Shown here one piece after another: positions 9,236-17,144 of a stretch of 44,651 nucleotides of DNA (position 1 is its first letter; each line of letters begins with the position of its first letter). Location of the stretch: NCBI GenBank assembly GCA_945863035.1, contig CAMAZH010000015.1, positions 1-44,651 of the forward strand, given 5' to 3'. This DNA is from Chitinophaga pinensis. Its GTDB lineage: Bacteria > Bacteroidota > Bacteroidia > Bacteroidales > GCA-2748055. A model generated the notes under the pieces. It worked only from the letters and a program-made list of their open reading frames with translations. It was not told where the DNA came from and did not search any database. The position numbers and the translations under genes are program-made.

Positions 9236-9718
9236 TCAGGGCTGGATATTATTTGATAATAGAAAATCCAGGCATCTTTGATAAACATTTGCCAGACTGG
9301 AATGGGTTTCGAACAGCTTATTCAGAGCGGATAAAGCATCGTCATCCAATAAGGGGTATTCGTGAGATACTTCATTTCTAAGCTTGCGCAAATAAATCCA
9401 TTCGTTTTTGTTGTTCAGCACATTAAGCTGCTCAAGCTTATCAAGGATATTTAAAAACGATTTTGATTCAATATCTTCTTCAACGGCAATTAATACCAAT
9501 CGGAACAGCTTTTCGGCCATCAGATCCTGTATTTTTGAAAACCTGAAGATATACTGATCAATATAACTTATGTTTTCCGGCTGGATGTTATTGTATATAC
9601 TAATTGTAAGAGGCAATAGAGACTCTGTTTTTTTCAAAGCAAAATTCAGCCTTTCAAAATTAATATTTATTGATTTGATAGTCTGGCTTAATTTGTCCTT
9701 ATCAGCGTCATTTAGCAT
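9236..9718 (-). CDS. HEPN-domain RNase toxin, HepT-like
   Basis: A 160-residue all-helical protein with the HEPN signature R-x4-H-x-Y in KLRNEVSHEY (R114, H119, Y121). In the characterised HepT toxins this motif is the RNase site, and the Tyr is the residue adenylylated by the MntA antitoxin. Helices before it (FERLNFALKKTESLLP, DLMAEKLFRLVLIAV) fit the domain. The ATG at 9718 overlaps the end of the MNT gene by 7 bp, the usual translational coupling of such pairs. Toxicity is inferred from family and pairing. Confidence 0.8.
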   Translation of the reverse strand: MLNDADKDKLSQTIKSININFERLNFALKKTESLLPLTISIYNNIQPENISYIDQYIFRFSKIQDLMAEKLFRLVLIAVEEDIESKSFLNILDKLEQLNVLNNKNEWIYLRKLRNEVSHEYPLLDDDALSALNKLFETHSSLANVYQRCLDFLLSNNIQP

Positions 9719-10020
9719 AATTCAATTCCGGTATTGAGGGCCGTTTTAATTATCTTTCTTGTATCGCCGGGTAACTCAAGGATAACGTCTATTTTTTGTT
9801 CTCCAAGTCGGAGTTCAAGCGCTACGAGGAGGTCCATTTTTTTTGAAAAAAGTATTTCCCGGTTTTTTTCATTCCCTTCCGACCTGATCAAAATGTCGAT
9901 ATCTCCGCCTTTTTTCTGGTCAAGAGTGCGCGATCCAAACAGGTACAATTTTGTCTCCTTACCAAATATACGGGTTACCTCACTTACGAGAATTTCTTTT
10001 TCTTCCTTACTTATCCGCAT
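9712..10020 (-). CDS. MNT-domain nucleotidyltransferase antitoxin, MntA-like
   Basis: A 102-residue minimal nucleotidyltransferase. The catalytic motif LFGSRTLDQKKGGDIDIL gives G29-S30 and the metal-binding D40 and D42 (GS-x9-DxD), with a third acid at D78 in KIDVILEL. In MntA/HepT pairs the antitoxin adds AMP units to the toxin's Tyr. It lies upstream of and overlaps the HEPN gene. A -7-like box (TACTTTTG, 10095-10088 on the minus strand) precedes it, but no well-spaced TTG was found. A non-TA nucleotidyltransferase is less likely given the partner. Confidence 0.82.
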   Translation of the reverse strand: MRISKEEKEILVSEVTRIFGKETKLYLFGSRTLDQKKGGDIDILIRSEGNEKNREILFSKKMDLLVALELRLGEQKIDVILELPGDTRKIIKTALNTGIELC

Positions 10021-10221
10021 ATTATGTTCTTTAAAATAACCGAGGTTAGAAAACTTATTTATAATGCTTTGATTATTGGTACATTCACAAAAGTATGAAG
10101 AAAAAAATCAAATAAGTAATTTGCTTTGGGAAAAAGAGTAAGGACCATGGAAAGTGAACGATGGGTGGTTTTCTTGTCCTCATGCTCACTATCGAAGATG
10201 CTTGCCACAGAATTTTGAATT

Positions 10222-10306
10222 ACCTCGTCACATCCTCATATCCTAACATCATCACCTCGTCACCCCGTCACGACATCACTCCATCACTCCATCACCCCGT
10301 CACGCC
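10222..10306. repeat. Low-complexity intergenic repeat (CATCACcCCGTCACG type)
   Basis: Degenerate short-period units such as CCTCGTCAC, CCCGTCACG and CATCACTC follow one another for about 85 bp between the MNT promoter region and trpS. The same word family recurs at 12973-13005 (opposite orientation) and 44085-44112. Immediately after it comes AAAAGTGAAAAGCCAAAAGT, a second simple pattern also seen near 44.13 kb. No gene is supported in 10021-10401. Confidence 0.6.
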
Positions 10307-10360
10307 AAAAGTGAAAAGCCAAAAGTCAAAATGCAACCTGAATTGTTGTAAATTATTTTA

Positions 10361-10368
10361 TAGTTTTG
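10361..10368 (+). promoter_or_regulatory. Predicted -7 box for trpS
   Basis: TAGTTTTG matches TAnnTTTG perfectly. It lies 33 bp before the trpS ATG. TTG triplets at 10343 and 10346 are closer than the normal -33 spacing, so only the -7 element is claimed. Confidence 0.45.
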
Positions 10369-10401
10369 TACTCCCATTAAAAAGCAAACAGCGACACAAC
10401 C

Positions 10402-11391
10402 ATGGAGACAGTTTTAAGCGGAATACGATCAACAGGAAACCTGCATCTGGGCAATTATTTCGGAGCGGTGAAGAATTTTGTGAAAATGCAGCACGAATAC
10501 AATTGTTATTTTTTTATTGCCGATTTTCATTCCCTCACCACTCATCCCACCCCCGAGAACCTTCACAACAACGTGAAACAGGTGATGGCCGAATATCTTG
10601 CTGCCGGACTTGATCCGGAGGTTTCCACTCTTTACATACAGAGCGATGTTCCGGAAATCCCCCAGCTCTATCTGCTATTGAATATGAATGCATACGTTGG
10701 GGAGTTGGAGAGAACAACAACTTTCAAGGAGAAAATCCGCAAACAGCCCGATAATGTGAATGCCGGACTGCTTACCTATCCTGTGCTTATGGCAGCCGAC
10801 ATCCTCATTCACAACTCCAATAAGGTTCCCGTTGGAAAAGATCAGGAACAAAATCTGGAAATGGCTCGAAAATTCGCCCGAAGGTTTAACACGGTTTACA
10901 AAGTGGAGTATTTCAACATGCCTGAGCCTTTCAACTTTGGAAAAGAGCTTGTGAAAGTCCCCGGACTCGATGGAACGGGCAAAATGGGCAAGTCGGAAGG
11001 TAACGGGATTTTCCTCATCGACGAGCCGTCCGTGATCCGCAAGAAGGTGATGCGCGCTGTCACTGATGCCGGTCCCACTCAGGATAACCAGAAAATGGAA
11101 GAACCCATAAAAAACCTGTTTTCTCTTTTAAAACTCATGTCGACCCCCGATACCGTTGAACATTTCCTCAATCAGTACAATAATTGCAGTATTCGCTACG
11201 GGGATCTTAAAAAACAGCTTGCTGAGGATATCATCATCTTTACAACTCCCATAAGAGAAAGAGTTAAGGAAATTACCAAAGATGAAACCTATCTTGCAAA
11301 GGCTGTTCACACCGGCGCAGAAAAAGCCAGAGCGAGTGCCTCAAAAACGCTCAGGGATGTTCGGGAAATTATTGGTTTTAAGCCTTTTTGA
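10402..11391 (+). CDS. trpS: Tryptophanyl-tRNA synthetase
   Basis: Class Ic aminoacyl-tRNA synthetase that charges tRNA-Trp; 329 residues, the usual bacterial length. The HIGH-type motif is in STGNLHLGNYFGA (residues about 10-22), and the KMSKS loop is GKMGKSEG near residue 193. The tryptophan-pocket region SDVPEIPQLYLLLNMNAYVG is present, as is the YPVLMAADIL helix. ATG at 10402 begins METVLSGIRSTG, as in the family. Monocistronic: it faces metK across a strong bidirectional hairpin. Confidence 0.96.
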   Translation: METVLSGIRSTGNLHLGNYFGAVKNFVKMQHEYNCYFFIADFHSLTTHPTPENLHNNVKQVMAEYLAAGLDPEVSTLYIQSDVPEIPQLYLLLNMNAYVGELERTTTFKEKIRKQPDNVNAGLLTYPVLMAADILIHNSNKVPVGKDQEQNLEMARKFARRFNTVYKVEYFNMPEPFNFGKELVKVPGLDGTGKMGKSEGNGIFLIDEPSVIRKKVMRAVTDAGPTQDNQKMEEPIKNLFSLLKLMSTPDTVEHFLNQYNNCSIRYGDLKKQLAEDIIIFTTPIRERVKEITKDETYLAKAVHTGAEKARASASKTLRDVREIIGFKPF

Positions 11392-11518
11392 GTCTTTCGG
11401 AACTGACAGCTGAATAATACGGACAAGAACCCCTCCTCAATTTATAGAATGAAAAGAGGGCGTATCAAAAGGGAATTTCAAGAATAACTTTGTAAGTTGA
11501 TCCTCTAAAAGTGCGATA

Positions 11519-11568
11519 AAAAAACTCTGTGCAACTCTTTTTTACCACAGAGTTGCACAGAGTTTTTT
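11519..11568. terminator. Bidirectional terminator hairpin between trpS and metK
   Basis: A perfect 19-bp stem pairs AAAAAACTCTGTGCAACTC (11519-11537) with its complement at 11550-11568 around a 12-nt loop. A-tracts and T-tracts flank it, so it can terminate from both sides. A third copy of the right arm (GGTTGCACAGAGTT) follows at 11574-11587. The rest of 11392-11688 shows no gene. Confidence 0.75.
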
Positions 11569-11688
11569 CCAAGGGTTGCACAGAGTTACTTTTTTAATCT
11601 GCAAGTATTAATCCTTTGAATCCTACTTTACAGACAGTCTCTTTCAATGTAACAATATGCAATGGTTTGTTTAAGTAACATTACTTCC

Positions 11689-12945
11689 TTAAACAGCAAA
11701 CTCCTTCTTTATCTGATCCACAAAATCAAGTTTCTCCCAGGTAAAAAGCTCAACCTCCCTTTCAACTCTGCCACTGTAAGGAGATTCAAAGACTTTTTTA
11801 ATTGTTACCGGAGTACGGCCCATATGTCCGTAGGAAGCGGTCTCAAGATAAATCGGATTTCTTAGCTTTAGTCTTTGCTCAATGGCAGCAGGACGCAGGT
11901 CGAAGATTTTTTTGATCTTCTCGGCAATCTCCCCATCATTGAACTTAACTTTTGCCCGTCCATAAGAGTTCACATAAATCCCTACCGGTTCCGCAACGCC
12001 GATGGCATATGAAAGCTGAACCAGCAATTCATCGGAAACCCCTGCTGCTACAAGGTTTTTGGCAATATGACGTGCAGCATATGCCGCTGAACGGTCAACC
12101 TTGGAGGGGTCTTTGCCCGAGAATGCACCACCGCCGTGCGCCCCTTTGCCCCCATAGGTGTCGACAATTATTTTACGACCGGTAAGACCTGTGTCGCCAT
12201 GAGGACCACCGATTACAAATTTGCCGGTGGGATTCACATGAAGAATCATATCCCCATCGAAAAGTTCCTGTACCCTTATGGGTAACAAAGCTTTCACACG
12301 GGGTAAAAGAATATTCTGAACGTCGGATTTGATTTTGGCGAGCATTCTAACATCGTCTTTATCGAAATCGTCGTGCTGGGTAGAAACAACGATTGTGTGG
12401 ATACGTTTTGGCTTATCGTCGCTGTTATACTCGATTGTAACCTGCGATTTCGAATCGGGACGAAGGTATTTCATCTCCTTTTCTTCGCGGCGAATGGCTG
12501 CAAGTTCCTTCAGCAAAATATGAGCCAGTTCAAGCGGCAAGGGCATGTAGTTGTCGGTTTCGCGATTGGCATAACCAAACATCATACCCTGATCGCCGGC
12601 TCCCTGCATCATGGGATCGGCACGTTCAACTCCCCTGTTAATATCCTGCGACTGCTCATGGATAGCTGTCAGAACGCCACACGAATCTCCCTCGAACATA
12701 TACTCGCTCTTGGTATAGCCGATGGCATTGACAACATCGCGGGCAACCTTCTGCACATCGATGTATGTGTTTGTTTTAACTTCACCCGCCAGCACAACCT
12801 GACCGGTGGTTACTAATGTTTCACAGGCTACTTTCGAATTTGGATCGAATGCCAGGAAATTGTCTAATAAAGCGTCCGAAATCTGATCGGCTACTTTGTC
12901 GGGATGTCCTTCTGAAACGGACTCTGATGTGAAAAGGTATGACAT
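11689..12945 (-). CDS. metK: S-adenosylmethionine synthetase
   Basis: Makes SAM from methionine and ATP. The 418-residue protein has the family motifs in order: [20 protein letters not shown] near the N-terminus, [12 protein letters not shown] (about residue 116), the [20 protein letters not shown] segment, and the P-loop-like [20 protein letters not shown]. It is somewhat longer than the E. coli enzyme, as is common in Bacteroidota. ATG at 12945. Transcribed alone. The predicted leader of about 170 nt starts with a SAM-II-like aptamer, which would give feedback by its own product. Confidence 0.96.
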   Translation of the reverse strand: MSYLFTSESVSEGHPDKVADQISDALLDNFLAFDPNSKVACETLVTTGQVVLAGEVKTNTYIDVQKVARDVVNAIGYTKSEYMFEGDSCGVLTAIHEQSQDINRGVERADPMMQGAGDQGMMFGYANRETDNYMPLPLELAHILLKELAAIRREEKEMKYLRPDSKSQVTIEYNSDDKPKRIHTIVVSTQHDDFDKDDVRMLAKIKSDVQNILLPRVKALLPIRVQELFDGDMILHVNPTGKFVIGGPHGDTGLTGRKIIVDTYGGKGAHGGGAFSGKDPSKVDRSAAYAARHIAKNLVAAGVSDELLVQLSYAIGVAEPVGIYVNSYGRAKVKFNDGEIAEKIKKIFDLRPAAIEQRLKLRNPIYLETASYGHMGRTPVTIKKVFESPYSGRVEREVELFTWEKLDFVDQIKKEFAV

Positions 12946-12972
12946 GGTTTAAATTATTGGTTACACTTTTTT

Positions 12973-13005
12973 ACGTGATGACGTGACGGCGTGATGACGT
13001 GACGT
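12973..13005 (-). repeat. Low-complexity repeat inside the metK leader
   Basis: On the minus strand this reads as CGTCACGTCATCACG units, the same word family as 10222-10306 and 44085-44112. It lies in the untranslated leader between the riboswitch-like element and the metK start. Confidence 0.6.
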
Positions 13006-13057
13006 TATCGGAATTACTGGGTTAAATGAAAAATGATTGCAGAAAAACAGAAAGGAA

Positions 13058-13114
13058 ACAGCCGTTTTAGCATTTTTTACTGTGGTTGCAATCAGTCAAA
13101 TTTTTCCACTTTTA
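13058..13114 (-). promoter_or_regulatory. Probable SAM-II (SAM-alpha, metA-motif) riboswitch for metK
   Basis: On the minus strand a P1 helix pairs GTGG (13109-13106) with CCAC (13085-13082) around a 20-nt loop containing TTTGACTGATTGCAA. It is followed by AGTAAAAAATGCTAAAACGG. This order (AUUUGA, UUGCAA, stem, A-rich tract, GCUAAA) matches the SAM-II consensus as I remember it. SAM-II elements precede methionine and SAM genes in alphaproteobacteria and are reported from Bacteroidota. The 3' pseudoknot helix can be traced only partly (AUU/AAU). The element begins at the predicted transcription start. Not verified by a covariance search. Confidence 0.65.
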
Positions 13115-13120
13115 AGGCTA

Positions 13121-13128
13121 CAAATATA
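13121..13128 (-). promoter_or_regulatory. Predicted -7 box for metK
   Basis: The minus strand reads TATATTTG, a perfect TAnnTTTG. Transcription would start near 13114, so the riboswitch-like element is the very 5' end of the mRNA. The -33 region is only T-rich. Confidence 0.5.
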
Positions 13129-13156
13129 TTGGTTATTCCGAAATAAAAAAATTAGT

Positions 13157-13225
13157 GAGGTTAAGGTTGAGGTTGAGGTTGAGGTTGAGGAGTTGAGAGT
13201 CTTAGTCTTAACCTCAGCCTCAACC
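13157..13225. repeat. GGTTGA-type short-period repeat with inverted end
   Basis: Five near-identical GAGGTT(G/A)A units are followed after a short spacer by CTTAACCTCAGCCTCAACC, their near-perfect complement, so the block can form a long hairpin. The same word occurs at 43999-44015 and 44168-44180. It sits upstream of both the metK and TPR promoters. Confidence 0.65.
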
Positions 13226-13320
13226 ACCCACAGGGATGCAGAGCATTTTCAGAACTTTACAGCTGCCTGGATTTTTTTTGGCCTGAGATTTGTAAGAAAT
13301 TAATTCGAAATATTTATCAT

Positions 13321-13353
13321 TTTGAGTGTTAGAAGAAAAAATTTATATCTTTA
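13321..13353 (+). promoter_or_regulatory. Predicted promoter of the TPR protein gene
   Basis: TTTG at 13321-13324, a 21-nt spacer, and TATCTTTA at 13346-13353 (7 of 8 to TAnnTTTG). The spacing fits Bacteroidota -33/-7 promoters. Leader of about 30 nt. Confidence 0.55.
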
Positions 13354-13392
13354 GCCCTCAAAATTTTATGCTAACCAACACATAAAAGAATT

Positions 13393-14379
13393 ATGAAGAC
13401 GAAGAAGTTTGCCTTATTGGCAGTAATGATGTCCATAACGATTGCCCTTTTTGCGCAAACCCCTATGGATCCCGTGATAGCAAAATTCAATGATGGTGCC
13501 GCTAAGGTTAACGCTGGCGATTTTAAAAACGCCATCGTGGATTTCGAAGAAGTGATAGCCCTTGCAGAAACGGTTGGAGCCGCTGCAAACGACCTGAAAG
13601 CCAAAGCCCAGTCTCAACTTCCCGTTTTGCATTACCAGGTGGCAACGGCTTTTATGAAACAGAAGAAATACGAGGAAGCAATTCCCAGTCTCGAAAAAAC
13701 CGTTGAGCTTGCAGAACTTTATGGCAACAGCGTTGATAACAAAACAAAAGCTTTAAAGTATTTGCCTCAGCTGCTTACAGGAGTTGGCAGCCAAAAATAC
13801 AAAGAGCAAAACCTTCCCGAGGCTCTCAAAAATTTCGACGAGGCAATCAAATACGATCCAAGCTATGCAAAAGCTTACCTCGGCAAAGGATTGATCAATG
13901 CTGATCAGTTCAAGGAAAAAGACATGTTGGAAAACCTTGGGAAAGCAATTGAACTTTCAAAACTTGCGGGTGACACGAAAACCGTTGAACAGGCACAAAC
14001 ACGTATGGGTGCTTTCTACACAAATCTCGGGAACCTTGATATGGCTGATGTTGATCCGGAAGATGAAGATTATTCGGCCCCTATCTCCAGTTTCGAAAAA
14101 GCAGTAAGCTACAATCCCGCTGCTGCTGATGCGTATTACATGCTGGCCGTAATCTATAACAAAACCATTGAGTTTGATAAGGCCATCGAAAATGCGAACA
14201 ATGCGCTTAAAACAGAAACCGATGCCACCAAAATCGCTGCAATCAACTACGAGCTTGGATTAGCCTACGTAGGAAATACCGAATATGCACTTGCCTGTGA
14301 AGCTTTTAATAAGGCAATGGTTGGACCGTTTGCAGAAAAGGCTCAGTCGAAAAAAGAAAAAGTTCCCGGCTGCGAATAG
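13393..14379 (+). CDS. Secreted TPR-repeat protein
   Basis: A 328-residue protein with a signal peptide (MKTKKFALLAVMMSITIALF, cleavage near AQT), so it is periplasmic or surface-exposed. The mature part is built of TPR helices. Recognisable units include FNDGAAKVNAGDFKNAIVDF (about 33-52), YQVATAFMKQKKYEEAIPSL, KYKEQNLPEALKNFDEAIKY, ADAYYMLAVIYNKTIEFDKA and NYELGLAYVGNTEYALACEA. TPR proteins scaffold protein complexes; the partner is not evident. It has its own promoter and is followed by a 14457-14518 inverted repeat. Confidence 0.85.
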   Translation: MKTKKFALLAVMMSITIALFAQTPMDPVIAKFNDGAAKVNAGDFKNAIVDFEEVIALAETVGAAANDLKAKAQSQLPVLHYQVATAFMKQKKYEEAIPSLEKTVELAELYGNSVDNKTKALKYLPQLLTGVGSQKYKEQNLPEALKNFDEAIKYDPSYAKAYLGKGLINADQFKEKDMLENLGKAIELSKLAGDTKTVEQAQTRMGAFYTNLGNLDMADVDPEDEDYSAPISSFEKAVSYNPAAADAYYMLAVIYNKTIEFDKAIENANNALKTETDATKIAAINYELGLAYVGNTEYALACEAFNKAMVGPFAEKAQSKKEKVPGCE

Positions 14380-14456
14380 CTAAAGGTTGATCAGCCATTT
14401 TATTCTTCCTTTATTACGGCTAAGCGAAAAAGAAAAGTTTTGCCAAAAAGTTATAA

Positions 14457-14518
14457 AAACACCATGGTTCATAAAGCACTGTATTCTATCTCCACAGGCT
14501 TCATGATTCATGGTGTTT
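14457..14518. repeat. Inverted repeat after the TPR gene
   Basis: AAACACCATG (14457-14466) and its exact complement CATGGTGTTT (14509-14518) enclose 42 bp. It may terminate the TPR transcript, but there is no U tract, and the loop is long. Confidence 0.45.
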
Positions 14519-14547
14519 CCGTTTAATAACAGCCAAAAGATGAGCTG

Positions 14548-15225
14548 ATGGAAAAAATTAATCCCTCCATTCACCCGGCTTGGAAAGCCTTGCTATCTGA
14601 ACAGTTCGAAGCTCCCTACTTTTCAAAACTTAAGAGTTTTCTGCTCACTGAGAAAAGAGATCATACAGTTTATCCCCCGGGAAACCTGATTTTTAATGCC
14701 TTTAACAAAACCCCAATCGATGAGGTCAAAGTTGTAATCCTGGGCCAGGATCCATATCACGGTCCCGGTCAGGCCCACGGTCTGTGCTTCTCTGTTCCGG
14801 AAGGAGTAAAGTCGCCGCCCTCACTTGTCAATATTTTTAAGGAGATTAGTGCCGAACTGGGAATTCCCATCCCAAAACACGGAAACCTCGAGTCGTGGGC
14901 CAGACAGGGAGTGCTGCTGATCAATGCCACTCTGACGGTTCGTGCCAACAATGCCGGATCGCATCAGGGTAAAGGATGGGAGATCTTTACCGACGCTGTG
15001 ATACGCGCCGTGTCGGACAATAAAGAGGGAGTTGTTTTTCTGCTTTGGGGAAAATACGCTCAGGCAAAAGCAGCCCTTATCGATTCCAAAAAACACTATA
15101 TCCTTATGGCCGCTCACCCCTCTCCCCTTTCGGCCTATGCCGGTTTCAACGGTTGCGGGCATTTCTCCAAAACCAATGAATACCTTGTGCAAACAGGAAA
15201 GACTCCTATCGACTGGAGGGTGTGA
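14548..15225 (+). CDS. ung: Uracil-DNA glycosylase, family 1
   Basis: Excises uracil from DNA to start base-excision repair. The 225-residue protein has all family-1 motifs: the water-activating [18 protein letters not shown] (D68), the uracil pocket [17 protein letters not shown], and the DNA-intercalation loop [16 protein letters not shown] at 14548. The stop lies at the edge of the short repeat that fills the convergent spacer to the 4Fe-4S gene. Confidence 0.97.
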   Translation: MEKINPSIHPAWKALLSEQFEAPYFSKLKSFLLTEKRDHTVYPPGNLIFNAFNKTPIDEVKVVILGQDPYHGPGQAHGLCFSVPEGVKSPPSLVNIFKEISAELGIPIPKHGNLESWARQGVLLINATLTVRANNAGSHQGKGWEIFTDAVIRAVSDNKEGVVFLLWGKYAQAKAALIDSKKHYILMAAHPSPLSAYAGFNGCGHFSKTNEYLVQTGKTPIDWRV

Positions 15226-15228
15226 ACG

Positions 15229-15287
15229 GCAAGAGTGTGAGGACTGAGCAAGAGAAGAACAGCAAGAGTGTGAGAACAGAGCAAGAG
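15229..15287. repeat. Two direct copies of a GCAAGAGTGTGAG unit
   Basis: GCAAGAGTGTGAGgACtGAG at 15229 recurs as GCAAGAGTGTGAGaACaGAG at 15262, each followed by CAAGAG, a 33-bp period. It lies between convergent ung and the 4Fe-4S gene, followed by CTCAAAACTCAAACTCTAAA-like sequence. One of several simple-sequence families in the spacers here. Confidence 0.6.
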
Positions 15288-15337
15288 GTGCAAGAGTTTG
15301 GAATCGATCTCACCCTCAAAACTCAAACTCTAAACTG

Positions 15338-16240
15338 TCATTCGCGCTCAAAACTGACTTCCCCCTTAATGCCGAGTATGACCTCTTTGACCGGTAGTTG
15401 TCGGCCCGCTTTATCTGCCGCATCCCTTACAAGCTGAACCAATCCCCCGCAGCAGGGAACCTCCATCCGGAGGACGGTTATGGTACTGACTTTAGAGTCG
15501 CGGATAAGAACAATGAGTTTCTGCAGGTAAGAATCCAGACCGTGATCGAGTTTGGGACAGGCAATTACCAGTTTCTTGTTTTTCAGGAAATCCTCATGAA
15601 AATTGGGCGCTGTGAAAGCTGCGCAATCGGCAGCTACCAACAAGTCGGCACCCCGAAAATACTCTGCTGCCGGGTTTATCAGATGCAGCTGAACCGGCCA
15701 ATGGGTAAGAGCCGATTGAGCGCGCGCAGCGGAAGGAGCAGCAACTGCAGAGGGAACAATCAGTTCCCGCGAAGCCGATCCCGGACAGACATGTCCCCCA
15801 GAATGCACATGGCTTGCAGCTTGCACCGGCCTGAATGCCTGAGCAACCGGGTTCAGGTTATGAACCTTCTCCACAACCTCGGCCGGGTTGAAATCGAGAG
15901 AATCTTTGTTTTCCCACAAATACCGAACTCCTTCTTTCAGGTATTCCTTCTCCCCATGTTCCTTTAGATGAGTGAAATGAGCAATTACTACATTTTTTCC
16001 CTTGCGCACCATCTCCTTCATCACAAGGGTTTCATTATAGGGCTGGGCCTCAACTTTTTCAATGGAGAGGGCATCCTCCGGGCAATGCCCCAAACATGCA
16101 CCCAGACCGTCGCACATCAGGTCGCTTACCAACACGGCCTTGCCATCAACAATCTGCAGAGCTCCTTCATGACAATTGGGGATGCAATTCCCGCATCCGT
16201 TGCATTTCTCTTCATCAATTCGAACAACTTCACGAATCAT
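15338..16240 (-). CDS. 4Fe-4S dicluster protein with CPGS and CCGG motifs (Rrf2-associated type)
   Basis: 300 residues. An N-terminal ferredoxin module holds one full cluster site (CNGCGNCIPNC, residues 13-23) and a second site, CDGLGACLGHCP, in which the second Cys is Leu, as I recall for this family. Further conserved Cys lie in HVCPGS, VAADCAAF, IACPKLD and VPCCGGLVQL, suggesting a second iron-sulfur or redox domain. Such proteins occur in anaerobes beside Rrf2 regulators; the reaction is not known to me. Residues about 131-150 (PVAQAFRPVQAASHVHSG) look like a low-complexity insertion. ATG at 16240; a promoter with good spacing lies upstream. Confidence 0.75.
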   Translation of the reverse strand: MIREVVRIDEEKCNGCGNCIPNCHEGALQIVDGKAVLVSDLMCDGLGACLGHCPEDALSIEKVEAQPYNETLVMKEMVRKGKNVVIAHFTHLKEHGEKEYLKEGVRYLWENKDSLDFNPAEVVEKVHNLNPVAQAFRPVQAASHVHSGGHVCPGSASRELIVPSAVAAPSAARAQSALTHWPVQLHLINPAAEYFRGADLLVAADCAAFTAPNFHEDFLKNKKLVIACPKLDHGLDSYLQKLIVLIRDSKVSTITVLRMEVPCCGGLVQLVRDAADKAGRQLPVKEVILGIKGEVSFERE

Positions 16241-16329
16241 AGCTTTATTTTTTTTGCCGCAGAATCCAATCCCAGTATGACAAAGAGTCGATTCTGTATG
16301 GCGTTGTTTTATTTCGGTATTTAATTACT

Positions 16330-16360
16330 CAAATATCGGTATAGTTCTGCTCATATCCAA
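16330..16360 (-). promoter_or_regulatory. Predicted promoter of the 4Fe-4S protein
   Basis: On the minus strand TTG (16360-16358), a 20-nt spacer and GATATTTG (16337-16330; 7 of 8 to TAnnTTTG). The leader is about 80 nt, where an Rrf2 operator could lie. No palindrome was certain. Confidence 0.5.
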
Positions 16361-16459
16361 AAAAACTTTGTTTTCGACTGAAGGTTTTGGGAAAAACAAT
16401 TATCAGTAACTAATTGAGCGGAGGAGGCAATTGCGTGCTTCCCCATTCATTTCAAGAGG

Positions 16460-16861
16460 CTATGCAAGATAGTCAGAAACCAACTGTTTGCTCAGATAAT
16501 CCTTGAATTCAAGTGTCATACGGTTGGAGATGTTATCCAGAATACATTTCTCGAAGGGACACACTTTTTTGTCCATGGGACATTTTGTAATTTCAATCTT
16601 TCCCTCAATAGCTTCGTAAATCTGAAGAAAAGTAAGTGTTTTCGGATCGGCAGTTAGCATAAATCCCCCGGTGGGACCTCGCTGCGAGCCGATAAAACTC
16701 TCCTTCACAAGTCGCTGCATAACCTTTGCCACATGATGCTTCGAGGTTCCGGTTGCATCGGCAATCTGCAAAACATTCAGGGATACAGTTGAGCGCGCAA
16801 TGAGTATAATGCCATGAATTGCGATGGATGCAGCTTCGGATAATGAAACGATTTTCGACAT
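16460..16861 (-). CDS. Rrf2-family transcriptional regulator with three-Cys cluster site
   Basis: A 133-residue Rrf2 protein. The winged helix includes LNVLQIADATGTSKHHVAKV and the wing GSQRGPTGGFML. Three Cys (KCPMDKKVCPFEKC) form the iron-sulfur sensing site typical of IscR/NsrR/RsrR-like members. The reading frame extends to a TTG at 16876, but that lies at or before the predicted transcription start. ATG at 16861 (MSKIVSLSEAASIA) matches the family N-terminus, so it is chosen. It lies upstream of the 4Fe-4S gene on the same strand, each with its own promoter, and is the likely redox or NO-responsive regulator of that gene. Confidence 0.85.
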   Translation of the reverse strand: MSKIVSLSEAASIAIHGIILIARSTVSLNVLQIADATGTSKHHVAKVMQRLVKESFIGSQRGPTGGFMLTADPKTLTFLQIYEAIEGKIEITKCPMDKKVCPFEKCILDNISNRMTLEFKDYLSKQLVSDYLA

Positions 16862-16880
16862 ATTAAGGTATTTCAATACT

Positions 16881-16914
16881 CAAATGTATGGATTTATTTT
16901 GTTTTTGTTCCCAA
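16881..16914 (-). promoter_or_regulatory. Predicted promoter of the Rrf2 gene
   Basis: The minus strand reads TACATTTG at 16888-16881 (perfect -7) with TTG at 16914-16912, 23 nt apart. It excludes the TTG start at 16876. Confidence 0.5.
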
Positions 16915-16968
16915 CTAAAAAAATGAGGGTTTATATTAATCAGTAACCGGAACAGACGATCAGGATTT

Positions 16969-17053
16969 AAATGTTTGTAACTATTCACATTATTACAAAA
17001 ACTATAATCAGTTGAATTTAAATATTATATAGGGTGAATAGTTACAAATGTTT
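16969..17053. repeat. 20-bp inverted repeat around an AT-rich 45-bp core
   Basis: Arm AAATGTTTGTAACTATTCAC (16969-16988) pairs with GTGAATAGTTACAAATGTTT (17034-17053). The inner 15 bp match perfectly and the outer part includes two G-U pairs. It lies between divergent rrf2 and the VanZ gene. It resembles the ends of a miniature mobile element or a pair of operator sites; no coding sequence lies inside. Confidence 0.65.
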
Positions 17054-17144
17054 AAGTCTTTGAAATTAATTCTACAGTTTAGAAAAACCAATCTGTTAAA
17101 TTGGAATTAATACGGTATGAACATAATCCTTACAATCTCCGGAA

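Noticed and set aside
10161-10613. 150-codon frame upstream of and overlapping trpS
   Set aside because: Runs through the CATCAC-type repeat and out of frame into trpS; no family features.
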